This document shows positions 1 through 5,307 of a DNA stretch of 5,891 nt, one piece after another. Source of the stretch: an uncultured Clostridia bacterium (GTDB lineage: Bacteria; Bacillota; Clostridia; Oscillospirales; Acutalibacteraceae); assembly GCA_937912045.1 (NCBI GenBank), contig CALDPI010000290.1:1-5891 (forward strand). Reading direction: 5' to 3'. The notes under the pieces are model-generated. The model saw only the letters and a program-made list of their open reading frames with translations, was not told the origin of the DNA and made no database searches. Position numbers and translations under genes: made by a program. Within the stretch, counting starts at the first letter, position 1; each line of letters opens with the position of its first letter.

Positions 1-930
1 ATAGTTCTGCTTAATTGTATGGAGCCGGAATCAGAGGAGAGCCGCGCCCTTGCAGGACAAATGATGGAAAAATACAGGGTGCCCGTAATCCCTGTGAATT
101 GTATAGAACTCGATACGGAAGATATTAAAAGAATACTAAGCAGTGTGCTTTTCCGTTTTCCCGTTAAGGAAATCGGCATAAAGCTCGGCAGGTGGATAAA
201 CTCCTTGCCTGTGGAGCATTGGCTTCGCTCCTCACTCCTCGGCACAGTCAAGGATGTCTGCGGCAATATGCGGATTATTAACGACGTTAGAGGAATAGAG
301 CACAGCCTTTGTGATAACAATAACGTGGCCGCCGCGCGTATTGAGAGTATTGATTTAGGCACAGGCAGCGTCAAGGTCTGCGTCGATATAAGAAAAGAGC
401 TGTTTTATAAGGTCCTCGGCGAGATGACTGGTATCGACGTTGAAGATGAAGAGCAGCTTATGAGCAATATGGTGCAGCTCGCACGGGACAGAAAAGAGTA
501 CTTAAAGGTTAAAAACGCTCTTGACGAGGTAGAGGCAACGGGTTACGGAATTGTTATGCCGTCGATTGATGAATTAACACTCGAACAACCTGAAATTATG
601 AAGCAGGGCGGAAGGTACGGCGTGCGGCTTCGCGCATCGGCTCCGTCTGTGCATATGATGAAAGCCGACATCACGACCGAGGTCACCCCCATTGTCGGCA
701 GCGAAAAGCAGAGCGAAGACCTTGTTATGTATTTGCTCCGCGAGTTCGAGGAAAGCCCGGAAAAAATCTGGGATTCAAATATTTTCGGAAAATCCCTGCA
801 CGAGCTTGTTAACGAGGGTCTGCACACCAAGCTCGCCAGAATGCCGTCTGACGCGCGTATGAGGATACAGGAAACCCTCGAGCGCGTAATCAACGAGGGC
901 TGCAGCGGACTTATTTGTATAATATTGTAG
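1..930 (+). CDS. spoIVA: Stage IV sporulation protein A, 3' part (spore coat morphogenetic ATPase)
   Basis: SpoIVA is the mother-cell ATPase that polymerises on the outer forespore membrane and forms the basement layer of the spore coat; it is also needed for cortex assembly. The frame is open from base 1, so the gene begins outside the window. About 309 residues are visible of a protein that is usually about 490. The missing part holds the Walker A ATP-binding motif. The visible part starts at the strand that reads IVLLN in this protein, then runs through the middle and C-terminal domains. Recognisable family blocks are the TGYGI(V)MPS segment, PEIMKQGGRYGVRLRA, APSVHMMKADI, GSEKQSEDLVMYL, the IWDSNIFGKSL block, and the very conserved end in which ETLERVINEG leads to a hydrophobic CIIL C-terminus. 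The internal ATG at base 19 is not the start because homology continues upstream of it. A strong terminator follows the stop directly. Family assignment is very secure; no frameshift is seen. Confidence 0.96.
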   Translation: MVLLNCMEPESEESRALAGQMMEKYRVPVIPVNCIELDTEDIKRILSSVLFRFPVKEIGIKLGRWINSLPVEHWLRSSLLGTVKDVCGNMRIINDVRGIEHSLCDNNNVAAARIESIDLGTGSVKVCVDIRKELFYKVLGEMTGIDVEDEEQLMSNMVQLARDRKEYLKVKNALDEVEATGYGIVMPSIDELTLEQPEIMKQGGRYGVRLRASAPSVHMMKADITTEVTPIVGSEKQSEDLVMYLLREFEESPEKIWDSNIFGKSLHELVNEGLHTKLARMPSDARMRIQETLERVINEGCSGLICIIL

Positions 931-931
931 A

Positions 932-970
932 AAAATACCGATGCGTGTGTGCGCATCGGTATTTTCATTG
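932..970 (+). terminator. Rho-independent terminator after spoIVA
   Basis: A perfect 14-bp stem (932-945 with 952-965) has a 6-nt TGTGTG loop. The stem core is ACCGATGCG/CGCATCGGT, flanked by an A tract on the left and a T tract on the right. It starts two bases after the spoIVA stop codon. Because both flanks are A/T tracts, it could also stop transcription on the minus strand. It separates spoIVA from spo0A, which then has its own promoter. Confidence 0.92.
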
Positions 971-982
971 CGTAAAACAAAA

Positions 983-1024
983 AATTTACAAAATTTACCA
1001 TTTTACTATTGCATTAATTTACCA
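983..1024 (+). repeat. Three AATTTAC(C)A direct repeats in the spo0A promoter region
   Basis: AATTTACA (983-990), AATTTACCA (992-1000) and AATTTACCA (1016-1024) lie just upstream of, and inside, the predicted spo0A promoter; the third sits in the spacer between -35 and -10. Such placement would suit a transcription-factor site. No Spo0A box (TGTCGAA-like) was seen here. The region is AT-rich, so chance repetition is possible. Confidence 0.4.
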
Positions 1025-1037
1025 AATATGTTAAAAT
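1009..1037 (+). promoter_or_regulatory. Predicted sigma-A-type promoter of spo0A (extended -10)
   Basis: A -35 element TTGCAT (1009-1014) is followed after 17 bp by a -10 element TAAAAT (1032-1037). A TG at 1029-1030 gives an extended -10 (TGtTAAAAT). Transcription would start near 1044, leaving a leader of about 22 nt before the spo0A start codon. The ribosome binding site AGGAGG (1053-1058) lies inside that leader. I see no good sigma-H motif pair, although sigma-H drives one spo0A promoter in Bacillus. Predicted from motif and spacing only. Confidence 0.6.
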
Positions 1038-1065
1038 ATAGCAAATAAACATAGGAGGAACAAAA

Positions 1066-1839
1066 ATGGACAAGAAAATTAAAGTGATTATTGCAGATGA
1101 TGGTGCAGAGTTTGGACAAAATTGCGCCAATGCCCTTAAAAGCTACGGAATGGAGGTGTTTCAGTGCGCAAAGGACGGAAGGCGACTTATAGATAGCATA
1201 CATAGAGAAAAACCTGACGTCGTAATAGCCGATGTGTTTATGCCGAATATAGATATAATAGGTGTCCTGTCGGAAATCAAAAACAGCGATATGAAGACAA
1301 AACCGCTTGTTATGGCAATATCAGGTTATGATAATCCCATGCTCGAAAAAGAAACAATATCGGCAGGTGCCTGTTATTATTTCATAAAACCCTTCGATAC
1401 AAATATCCTTGCAGAGAGGATAATTCAGCTTTCCGGCTGGAAAAATTCTGCCACCCCGGTCGTTAAGGATAACGTCGTCTGCGACAGTGACCTCGAGCTT
1501 ATGGTGACCGAAATTATTCATCAAATCGGTGTCCCTGCGCATATAAAGGGGTATCAGTATTTAAGAGAGGCAATAATTTTATCGGTTAAGGATATTGAAA
1601 TGATAAACTCGGTTACAAAACAACTTTATCCCACCGTAGCCAAGAAAAATCAGACAACCTCCTCACGCGTCGAGCGCGCAATTCGTCACGCAATCGAGGT
1701 CGCTTGGGACAGGGGAGACGTCGACGTGCTTAATTCATACTTTGGCTTCACAATCCATAATGGACGTGGCAAACCCACCAACAGTGAATTTATCGCAATG
1801 ATAGCCGATAAATTAAGGCTCAGACTTAAAATAGGTTAA
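1066..1839 (+). CDS. spo0A: Sporulation master response regulator Spo0A
   Basis: This is the DNA-binding response regulator that, when phosphorylated, commits the cell to sporulation. It has 257 residues, close to the usual 260-270. The N-terminal receiver domain (about 4-125) keeps the acidic pair D11/D12, the phospho-acceptor D56 in the ADVFMP motif, S86 in the switch position and K108 in the IKPF motif. A short linker follows. The C-terminal Spo0A effector domain (about 142-257) holds the family's near-invariant segments: IGVPAHIKGYQYLREAI (154-170), the recognition-helix stretch SRVERAIRHAIEVAW (200-214), and KPTNSEFIAMIADKLRL near the end. The ATG at 1066 is preceded by AGGAGG at 7-nt spacing. 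The gene is usually found after spoIVB; here a terminated spoIVA lies upstream, which is not the common order. No terminator is seen after it, so read-through into spoVAD is possible. Confidence 0.98.
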   Translation: MDKKIKVIIADDGAEFGQNCANALKSYGMEVFQCAKDGRRLIDSIHREKPDVVIADVFMPNIDIIGVLSEIKNSDMKTKPLVMAISGYDNPMLEKETISAGACYYFIKPFDTNILAERIIQLSGWKNSATPVVKDNVVCDSDLELMVTEIIHQIGVPAHIKGYQYLREAIILSVKDIEMINSVTKQLYPTVAKKNQTTSSRVERAIRHAIEVAWDRGDVDVLNSYFGFTIHNGRGKPTNSEFIAMIADKLRLRLKIG

Positions 1840-1848
1840 ACGCTTTGC

Positions 1849-1878
1849 TGAATATTCTTTTCTTTGCAGTAAATATTA
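1849..1878 (+). promoter_or_regulatory. Candidate sigma-G (or sigma-F) promoter for spoVAD
   Basis: In the 59-bp gap between spo0A and spoVAD, TGAATA (1849-1854) is followed after 17 bp by AATATTA (1872-1878). The Bacillus sigma-G consensus is about TGAATA, 17-18 bp, CATACTA, so the -35 matches fully and the -10 at 5 of 7 positions. spoVA genes are classic forespore sigma-G targets, so position and motif agree. The leader would be very short (about 14 nt), with the ribosome binding site AAGGGGAG at 1885-1892 close to the 5' end. Confidence 0.5.
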
Positions 1879-1898
1879 AACTAAAAGGGGAGAATATT

Positions 1899-2624
1899 AT
1901 GGCAAAAAGAATTAACAAAACCATCTTTTTTGATAATAAGCCCGCAATAATAAGCTATGCCTCTGTGGTGGGTAAAAAAGAAAAACAAGGCCCATTATCA
2001 AAGGAATTTGATTATGCTTACAGCGACGACACCTTCGGACAAAAAAGCTTTGAAGATGCCGAAAGTCAGATTCAGCGCCTTTCCATACTGGCGGCAATGA
2101 AAAAGCGCGGCATAAAGCCGCAGCAGATAGATTGTATTTTTGCAGGTGATTTGCTTAATCAGTGCATCGGAAGCAGCTTCGGGCTAAAGGATTTAGAAAT
2201 TCCGTTTGTCGGTATGTACGGCGCCTGCTCGACAATGGCCTTGGGGCTGTTAAATGCCGCAGTACACGTCGACAGCGGCGCGGCTAACACCGCAATGGCA
2301 GTAACCTCATCACATTTTTGTTCTGCCGAACGACAATATCGCTTTCCGCTTGAATACGGCTCACAGCGCCCACAGACTTCACAGTGGACGGTTACAGGCG
2401 GAGGCGCAATAATACTTCACAATAAAAATGACGGAACAATGCCGCATATAAACGCCGCAACAATCGGAGTAATACAGGATTTAGGCATAAAGGATGCCAA
2501 CAATATGGGTGCTGCAATGGCACCTGATGATGTTAAAATAAGACCATACCCAAGACACGAGGGTATGGTCTTTTTCTACACACAAATCCAGTATTTAAGG
2601 GGGTTTCGAGCACTTTTTGGGTGA
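1899..2624 (+). pseudogene. spoVAD: Stage V sporulation protein AD, truncated at the 3' end
   Basis: SpoVAD is a thiolase-fold protein on the forespore side that binds dipicolinic acid and works with the SpoVA membrane proteins to load it into the spore core. The ATG at 1899 is chosen because MAKRIN begins family homology and AAGGGGAG lies 6 nt upstream; an in-frame ATG at 1845 lacks both. Family blocks seen: KEKQGPLS (27-34), AGDLLNQ (82-88), the GACSTM motif with C110, TSSHFCSAERQYRFPLEYGSQRP beginning at 136, TVTGGGA (164-170), and DLGIKDANNMGAAMAPDD ending at 211. After D211 (base 2531) homology stops. About 30 unrelated residues follow, partly encoded by a terminator hairpin, before a TGA at 2622-2624. 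Roughly 125-130 C-terminal residues of a protein of about 338 are missing, so the product is unlikely to work. The break could be an insertion, a deletion or an assembly join. The usual partner spoVAC is not upstream. Confidence 0.9.
2541..2576 (+). terminator. Rho-independent terminator just past the spoVAD break
   Basis: A perfect 11-bp stem AGACCATACCC (2541-2551) and GGGTATGGTCT (2561-2571) with a 9-nt loop is followed by a T tract (TTTTC). It begins about 9 bp after SpoVAD homology ends and lies inside the chimeric reading frame. It therefore belongs to the incoming DNA, probably the 3' end of a lost plus-strand gene or the edge of an inserted element. Confidence 0.8.
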
Positions 2625-2655
2625 TTATAGACGCATAAAAAACATAGAAAATACC

Positions 2656-2691
2656 GCAATAGAGTGTAGGTAACTATCTTCATTCTGTTGC
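2656..2691 (+). promoter_or_regulatory. Leader hairpin or operator-like inverted repeat before the AbiEi-like gene
   Basis: GCAATAGAGTG (2656-2666) and CATTCTGTTGC (2681-2691) pair over all 11 positions in RNA if two G-U wobbles are allowed; in DNA the inverted repeat matches 9 of 11. An inner AGG/TCT pairing (2668-2670 with 2677-2679) could extend the stem. The 3' arm ends 6 nt before the ribosome binding site AAGGAGG (2698-2704). No T tract follows, so it is not a terminator. It may be an RNA element controlling translation or an operator: AbiEi proteins are known to bind inverted repeats in front of their own genes. No convincing sigma-A promoter was found in 2625-2700. Confidence 0.45.
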
Positions 2692-2712
2692 AGAAAAAAG
2701 GAGGAATAAAAA

Positions 2713-3330
2713 TTGTTTTATGATTATTTAGTCAAAACATTCGGGTACGATTCTCCGTTTGCTTTTTCGGAAATTGATTACCCGTACTATTCACGTTATC
2801 AAATTAGCAGAGGTTTAAGAAAACTCTGTGAGGATAAAAAGATAGTTAGATTTGAAAAAGGATTATATTATATCCCGAACAAAAGGAATTTTGGAATTAG
2901 TATTTTTCAACCTATGAAAGTTGTTGAAAAGAAATTTATTAAAGACGGCGAAAAAGTCTTTGGGTACTATTCAGGAAGTTATCTGCAATACGAACTCGGC
3001 ATATCTAAACTCAAACCCGCCACTATCGAAATCTATACCAATGAAGAAAGCCGAGATTTGCATAAAGTCAAGTTGGGCAATTATCAAATTGCTCTCCGCA
3101 AACCAAGAACGAAAATTGATAAGTTTAACGCATCTGTTCTATGCTTCTTGGAACTGATGAACGGCATAGATATCGAAACCCTTGACGAGTATAAACGAAA
3201 ACTAATCGCCGACTATATCACAGAAAACCGAATTACCCAACGACAAATCACCAAATACATACCGTATTTTCCCGATAAGACCTGCCGAAATCTAATTGAA
3301 AGTGAGGTAATCTACCGTGTGCCGCAGTAA
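2713..3330 (+). CDS. AbiEi/DUF6088-like winged-helix protein (putative antitoxin-type regulator)
   Basis: The 205-residue protein resembles the AbiEi-type antitoxin/regulator group (DUF6088-like) of type IV toxin-antitoxin and phage-abortive systems, in which the protein represses its own operon and neutralises an AbiEii nucleotidyltransferase. The N-terminus (about 1-58) reads as a winged helix: YQISRGLRKLCEDKKIVRFEKGLYYIP (29-55) holds the recognition helix and the wing, with the GLYYIP motif usual for this group. The central part contains an FGYYSGSYLQYELG segment. The C-terminal part has a helical DEYKRKLIADYITENRIT region and ends ESEVIYRVPQ. The start is TTG, supported by a perfect AAGGAGG at 8-nt spacing. 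An overlapping membrane-protein gene follows instead of an AbiEii toxin. Base composition is more AT-rich than the sporulation genes. The winged-helix call is fairly secure; the antitoxin role is by family resemblance only. Confidence 0.72.
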   Translation: MFYDYLVKTFGYDSPFAFSEIDYPYYSRYQISRGLRKLCEDKKIVRFEKGLYYIPNKRNFGISIFQPMKVVEKKFIKDGEKVFGYYSGSYLQYELGISKLKPATIEIYTNEESRDLHKVKLGNYQIALRKPRTKIDKFNASVLCFLELMNGIDIETLDEYKRKLIADYITENRITQRQITKYIPYFPDKTCRNLIESEVIYRVPQ

Positions 3331-3772
3331 TAGTTGTATGGTTTGTACATACCTAATCGAACTTGTAGCAGGAATAATGACCGGTTACATATTTATCTAT
3401 CTTGACGATGCCATCGTGATGAGATTTGCACTTTCAATGTTGTATATCCCCGCAGTTCTCGTCCTTGTAGATGCAAAATCAAAAGCGGTGCGTTTTCTTG
3501 TCTACCTTATACTGACCGCTGTCTGCCTGTGGGGCGTGTTTTACGCTATCTATTGGCGCCGACCTTTCGGATTTTCTCTTATTTTTTGTGCTATTGTCGG
3601 TTTTATCTACTATGTAATATTCACCGATAAAGCAACAAAGGATAAAATGTCAAAAATACTCATCGTCAATGGTTGCTTTATCGCACTCGTATTCCTAATT
3701 GCTCTCTCTTTAAACCTTATGTTCAACCCTAGGCACGCACCCCTCCTCAATGGTGGTACAGTTATGTGGTGA
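3317..3772 (+). CDS. Small membrane protein of unknown function, five predicted helices
   Basis: I do not recognise a family. The 151-residue product has five hydrophobic stretches long enough to span the membrane: about 12-29, 33-51, 59-78, 84-103 and 114-135. Short basic or polar loops separate them (AKSK at 53-56, WRRP at 80-83, DKATKDK at 104-110). The chosen GTG start overlaps the upstream AbiEi-like gene by 14 nt and has GAGG at 3304-3307 with 9-nt spacing; the later ATG at 3338 has no ribosome binding site. The overlap suggests translational coupling, so the two genes probably act together. The C-terminus may be altered: adding one C to the CCCC run at 3740-3743 would open another frame ending PPPQWWYSYVVIFI with a stop at 3781-3783. 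That reads more like a natural membrane-protein end than the present LLNGGTVMW. Confidence 0.65.
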   Translation: MCRSNSCMVCTYLIELVAGIMTGYIFIYLDDAIVMRFALSMLYIPAVLVLVDAKSKAVRFLVYLILTAVCLWGVFYAIYWRRPFGFSLIFCAIVGFIYYVIFTDKATKDKMSKILIVNGCFIALVFLIALSLNLMFNPRHAPLLNGGTVMW

Positions 3773-3808
3773 TTTTTATTTAATATAGTGGCGTTTCATA
3801 TTATGTTG

Positions 3809-3817
3809 TGGTATAAT
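3809..3817 (+). promoter_or_regulatory. Extended -10 promoter for the tfoX-like gene
   Basis: TGGTATAAT is a perfect extended -10 (TGnTATAAT) 34 bp before the start codon at 3851. No good -35 is seen at the right distance, which extended -10 promoters tolerate. Transcription would start near 3824, giving a leader of about 27 nt that contains the ribosome binding site GGTGAGG (3838-3844). Confidence 0.6.
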
Positions 3818-3850
3818 GAATTTATTAAAATATCTTTGGTGAGGTAGCAT

Positions 3851-4165
3851 ATGGCATCAAGTAAAGAGTATTTAGATTTTGTATTGGAACAGTTATCCGA
3901 TTTAGAAGAAATAACATATAGGGCAATGATGGGTGAGTACATAATTTATTATCGTGGAAAAATCGTTGGTGGTATATATGATGACAGACTGCTTGTAAAG
4001 CCTGTTAATTCTGCTGTTTCACTTATGACCAATGCCATTTATGAATTGCCTTATGAAGGTGCCAAAGAAATGTTGTTAGTTGATGATGTTGACAACAAAG
4101 ATTTCTTGACCAAACTTTTTATTGCTATGTATGATGATCTTCCCAATCCGAAGAAAAAGAAGTAG
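3851..4165 (+). CDS. TfoX/Sxy N-terminal domain family protein
   Basis: The 104-residue protein is a single TfoX N-terminal domain. In gamma-proteobacteria the full TfoX/Sxy protein activates competence genes together with CRP. Stand-alone N-terminal-domain proteins are common in Firmicutes and have no settled role. Family features are EYLDFVLEQLSDLEEITYRAMMGEYIIYYRGKIVGGIYDDRLLVKP (6-51), with the central Met-Gly-Glu-Tyr turn and the GGIYDDRLLVK strand, then the helix LMTNAIYELPYEGAKEMLLV and a lysine-rich tail. The ATG follows GGTGAGG at 6-nt spacing. A YdeI-family gene lies 27 bp downstream on the same strand with no terminator between, so the two are probably co-transcribed. The C-terminal TfoX domain is absent, which is normal for this subgroup. 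Confidence 0.85.
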   Translation: MASSKEYLDFVLEQLSDLEEITYRAMMGEYIIYYRGKIVGGIYDDRLLVKPVNSAVSLMTNAIYELPYEGAKEMLLVDDVDNKDFLTKLFIAMYDDLPNPKKKK

Positions 4166-4192
4166 TAATTATAAATTTGTAGGGATGAGAGA

Positions 4193-4753
4193 ATGAACAT
4201 ATTTTATACAAGTGAACGAGATATATGGCGAAAGTGGCTTGCTGAACACTTTGAAACAGAAAATGAAATATGGTTTGTGTTTCCGATGAAGGAATCAGGC
4301 GATAAGGCACTTTCCTATAACGACGCAGTAGAAGAAGCACTTTGCTTTGGTTGGATCGATAGCACCATTAAGCATATCGACCCTACGCATCGAGCACAGC
4401 GGTTTACACCGAGAAAGAAAGGCAGCCCGTATTCGCGACCGAATATAGAACGACTGATTTGGCTTGATGAACGGGGTATGCTCCATCCGAGCATAAGAGA
4501 TGATGTGTTACCCATTATTCGTGCACCATATGTTTTTCCAAGCGATATACTTGATGCAATAAAAGCAGAAGCGCTTGTGTGGGAGAACTACAAGAAATTG
4601 TCCGAGTCATATAAGCGTATTCGCATTGCATATATAGATGCGGCAAGAAAACGTCCCGACGAATTCAAAAAACGCCTTGCGAGTTTTATAAACAAGACTC
4701 GTAACGGAAAGCTGATCGTCGGTTTTGGTGGGATAGACAAGTATTACGGTTAA
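4193..4753 (+). CDS. YdeI/OmpD-associated (OmdA) family protein
   Basis: The 186-residue protein belongs to the YdeI/OmdA family of small soluble proteins. Members have been linked to resistance to cationic peptides or bacteriocins and to stress in enterobacteria, but the biochemical role is unknown. Clear signatures are the aromatic FYTSERDIWRKWLAEHF start (4-20), IWFVFP (26-31), SYNDAVEEALCFGWIDS (41-57), the basic RFTPRKKGSPYSRPNIER block (70-87), the C-terminal helix pair with YIDAARKRPDEFKKRL, and a GFGGIDKYYG end. Length fits the family. The start follows a purine-rich AGGGATGAG (4181-4189) with short spacing, a weaker site than its neighbours have, which fits translation coupled to the tfoX-like gene upstream. 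No signal peptide is seen. Confidence 0.85.
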   Translation: MNIFYTSERDIWRKWLAEHFETENEIWFVFPMKESGDKALSYNDAVEEALCFGWIDSTIKHIDPTHRAQRFTPRKKGSPYSRPNIERLIWLDERGMLHPSIRDDVLPIIRAPYVFPSDILDAIKAEALVWENYKKLSESYKRIRIAYIDAARKRPDEFKKRLASFINKTRNGKLIVGFGGIDKYYG

Positions 4754-4769
4754 GATACATCGAATCGGT

Positions 4770-4791
4770 AGCAACAGCGCGTTGCTTGTTT
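4770..4791 (+). terminator. Possible weak terminator after the ydeI-like gene
   Basis: A 6-bp stem AGCAAC (4770-4775) and GTTGCT (4781-4786) with a 5-nt loop is followed by TGTTT. The stem is short and the T tract is interrupted, so termination would be weak. Its right arm overlaps the predicted -35 of the next gene. Confidence 0.35.
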
Positions 4792-4814
4792 ATGATGATG
4801 GATCGCAGTATAAT
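4786..4814 (+). promoter_or_regulatory. Predicted sigma-A-type promoter of the XRE regulator
   Basis: TTGTTT (4786-4791), a 17-bp spacer and a perfect TATAAT (4809-4814) precede the HTH gene. The transcript would begin near 4821, right at the ribosome binding site GAGGTGAT (4821-4828), so the leader would be about 14 nt. Based on motif and spacing only. Confidence 0.5.
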
Positions 4815-4834
4815 CAATGCGAGGTGATGATTTT

Positions 4835-5002
4835 ATGGAAACGAAAGATATCATTCTTGAACTAAGAACGAAAAACGGACTCTCCCAGGAGGAACTTGCC
4901 GAAAAGGTATTCGTCACCCGTCAGGCGGTCAGCCGTTGGGAAAACGGCGAAACGGTACCCAACACCGAAACGTTAAAACTTCTCTCAAAACTTTTTTGCT
5001 GA
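4835..5002 (+). pseudogene. XRE-family HTH regulator, truncated after the DNA-binding domain
   Basis: The 55 residues form a clean Cro/C1-type helix-turn-helix: METKDIILELRTKNGLSQEE at the start, then the recognition part VTRQAVSRWENGETVPN (27-43) and LKLLSKLF (48-54). This subgroup in gut Clostridia normally continues for another hundred or so residues, often with a zinc-ribbon or other sensing domain. Here homology ends at F54, and a Cys and a TGA follow. The ATG at 4835 is preferred over an in-frame ATG at 4817 because GAGGTGAT (4821-4828) lies 6 nt before it and METKDI is the typical N-terminus. Downstream DNA belongs to an unrelated gene in another frame, joined at a run of six T (4992-4997). 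The gene is probably a remnant, though a bare HTH domain might still bind DNA. Confidence 0.8.
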
Positions 5003-5150
5003 AAACAATATTGATATAATGTTTATATTCGGTGGAACAAATGATTCCTGGTTTGATGCTTCTATTGGAGAACTATTAGCTAATGCTTATGAAAAAATAG
5101 TAAATTCAATGAATTTGCGTTTGAACGATGAGAAGAATAAACTTTCATGA
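4998..5150 (+). pseudogene. Fragment of an SGNH/GDSL-type hydrolase gene
   Basis: In the frame one base beyond that of the XRE gene, 50 codons are open up to a TGA at 5148-5150. They begin AENNIDIMFIFGGTNDSWFD. FIFGGTNDSW is the conserved block III (GxND) of SGNH hydrolases of the kind common in gut Firmicutes and Bacteroides. There is no start codon or ribosome binding site, and the catalytic Ser block (GDS) and the C-terminal DxxH block are absent, so this is an internal scrap. Beyond about residue 25 (LLANAYEKIVNS onward) I no longer recognise the family, so a second break near 5070 is likely. Confidence 0.6.
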
Positions 5151-5260
5151 TTCTTCTGAATTTAATAATCACAGGAATGATGTCGGACATTTCTTAAAAT
5201 AGATGTTCACAACCCTCCTTTTTATACATATTTGGACCAATCAAGTCTGGGCATTCAATT

Positions 5261-5307
5261 TTACAATTTTATCCTTGGGTAAAGTCACCAAACTTACAAT
5301 TTCATCC
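5261..5307. repeat. Short direct repeat with a 33-bp period
   Basis: TTACAATTTTATCC (5261-5274) recurs as TTACAATTTCATCC (5294-5307), 13 of 14 identical, exactly 33 bp apart, each followed by a GGG-containing stretch. On the minus strand the copies encode DEIVSL and DKIVKL, 11 residues apart, which hints at a repeated peptide motif. Confidence 0.5.

Noticed and set aside
543..1001. A 152-codon minus-strand open frame opposite spoIVA
   Set aside because: It lies antisense to strongly conserved spoIVA coding sequence and crosses the terminator; its translation has no recognisable domain and no ribosome binding site was evident.
1321..1542. Minus-strand open frame inside spo0A
   Set aside because: Shadow of a highly conserved gene; no start signals or family resemblance.
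1845..1898. Eighteen-codon upstream extension of SpoVAD from an ATG at 1845
   Set aside because: It has no ribosome binding site, overlaps the predicted promoter, and family homology begins at the ATG at 1899.
2581..2712. Attachment-site-like stretch (GGGGGTTTCGAGCAC and surroundings) after the spoVAD break
   Set aside because: No tRNA 3' end, no second copy elsewhere in the window and no integrase, so an att site cannot be claimed.
2921..3157. A 78-codon plus-strand frame inside the AbiEi-like gene
   Set aside because: Out-of-frame shadow of a gene with a better start, longer frame and domain match.
4295..4515. Two overlapping minus-strand frames opposite the YdeI-family gene
   Set aside because: Both are antisense to clear YdeI/OmdA coding sequence and have no support of their own.
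5204..5219. Minus-strand GGAGGG followed by a GTG that might start a gene
   Set aside because: The frame closes after 13 codons, so no gene is supported; kept only as a note on the broken region.
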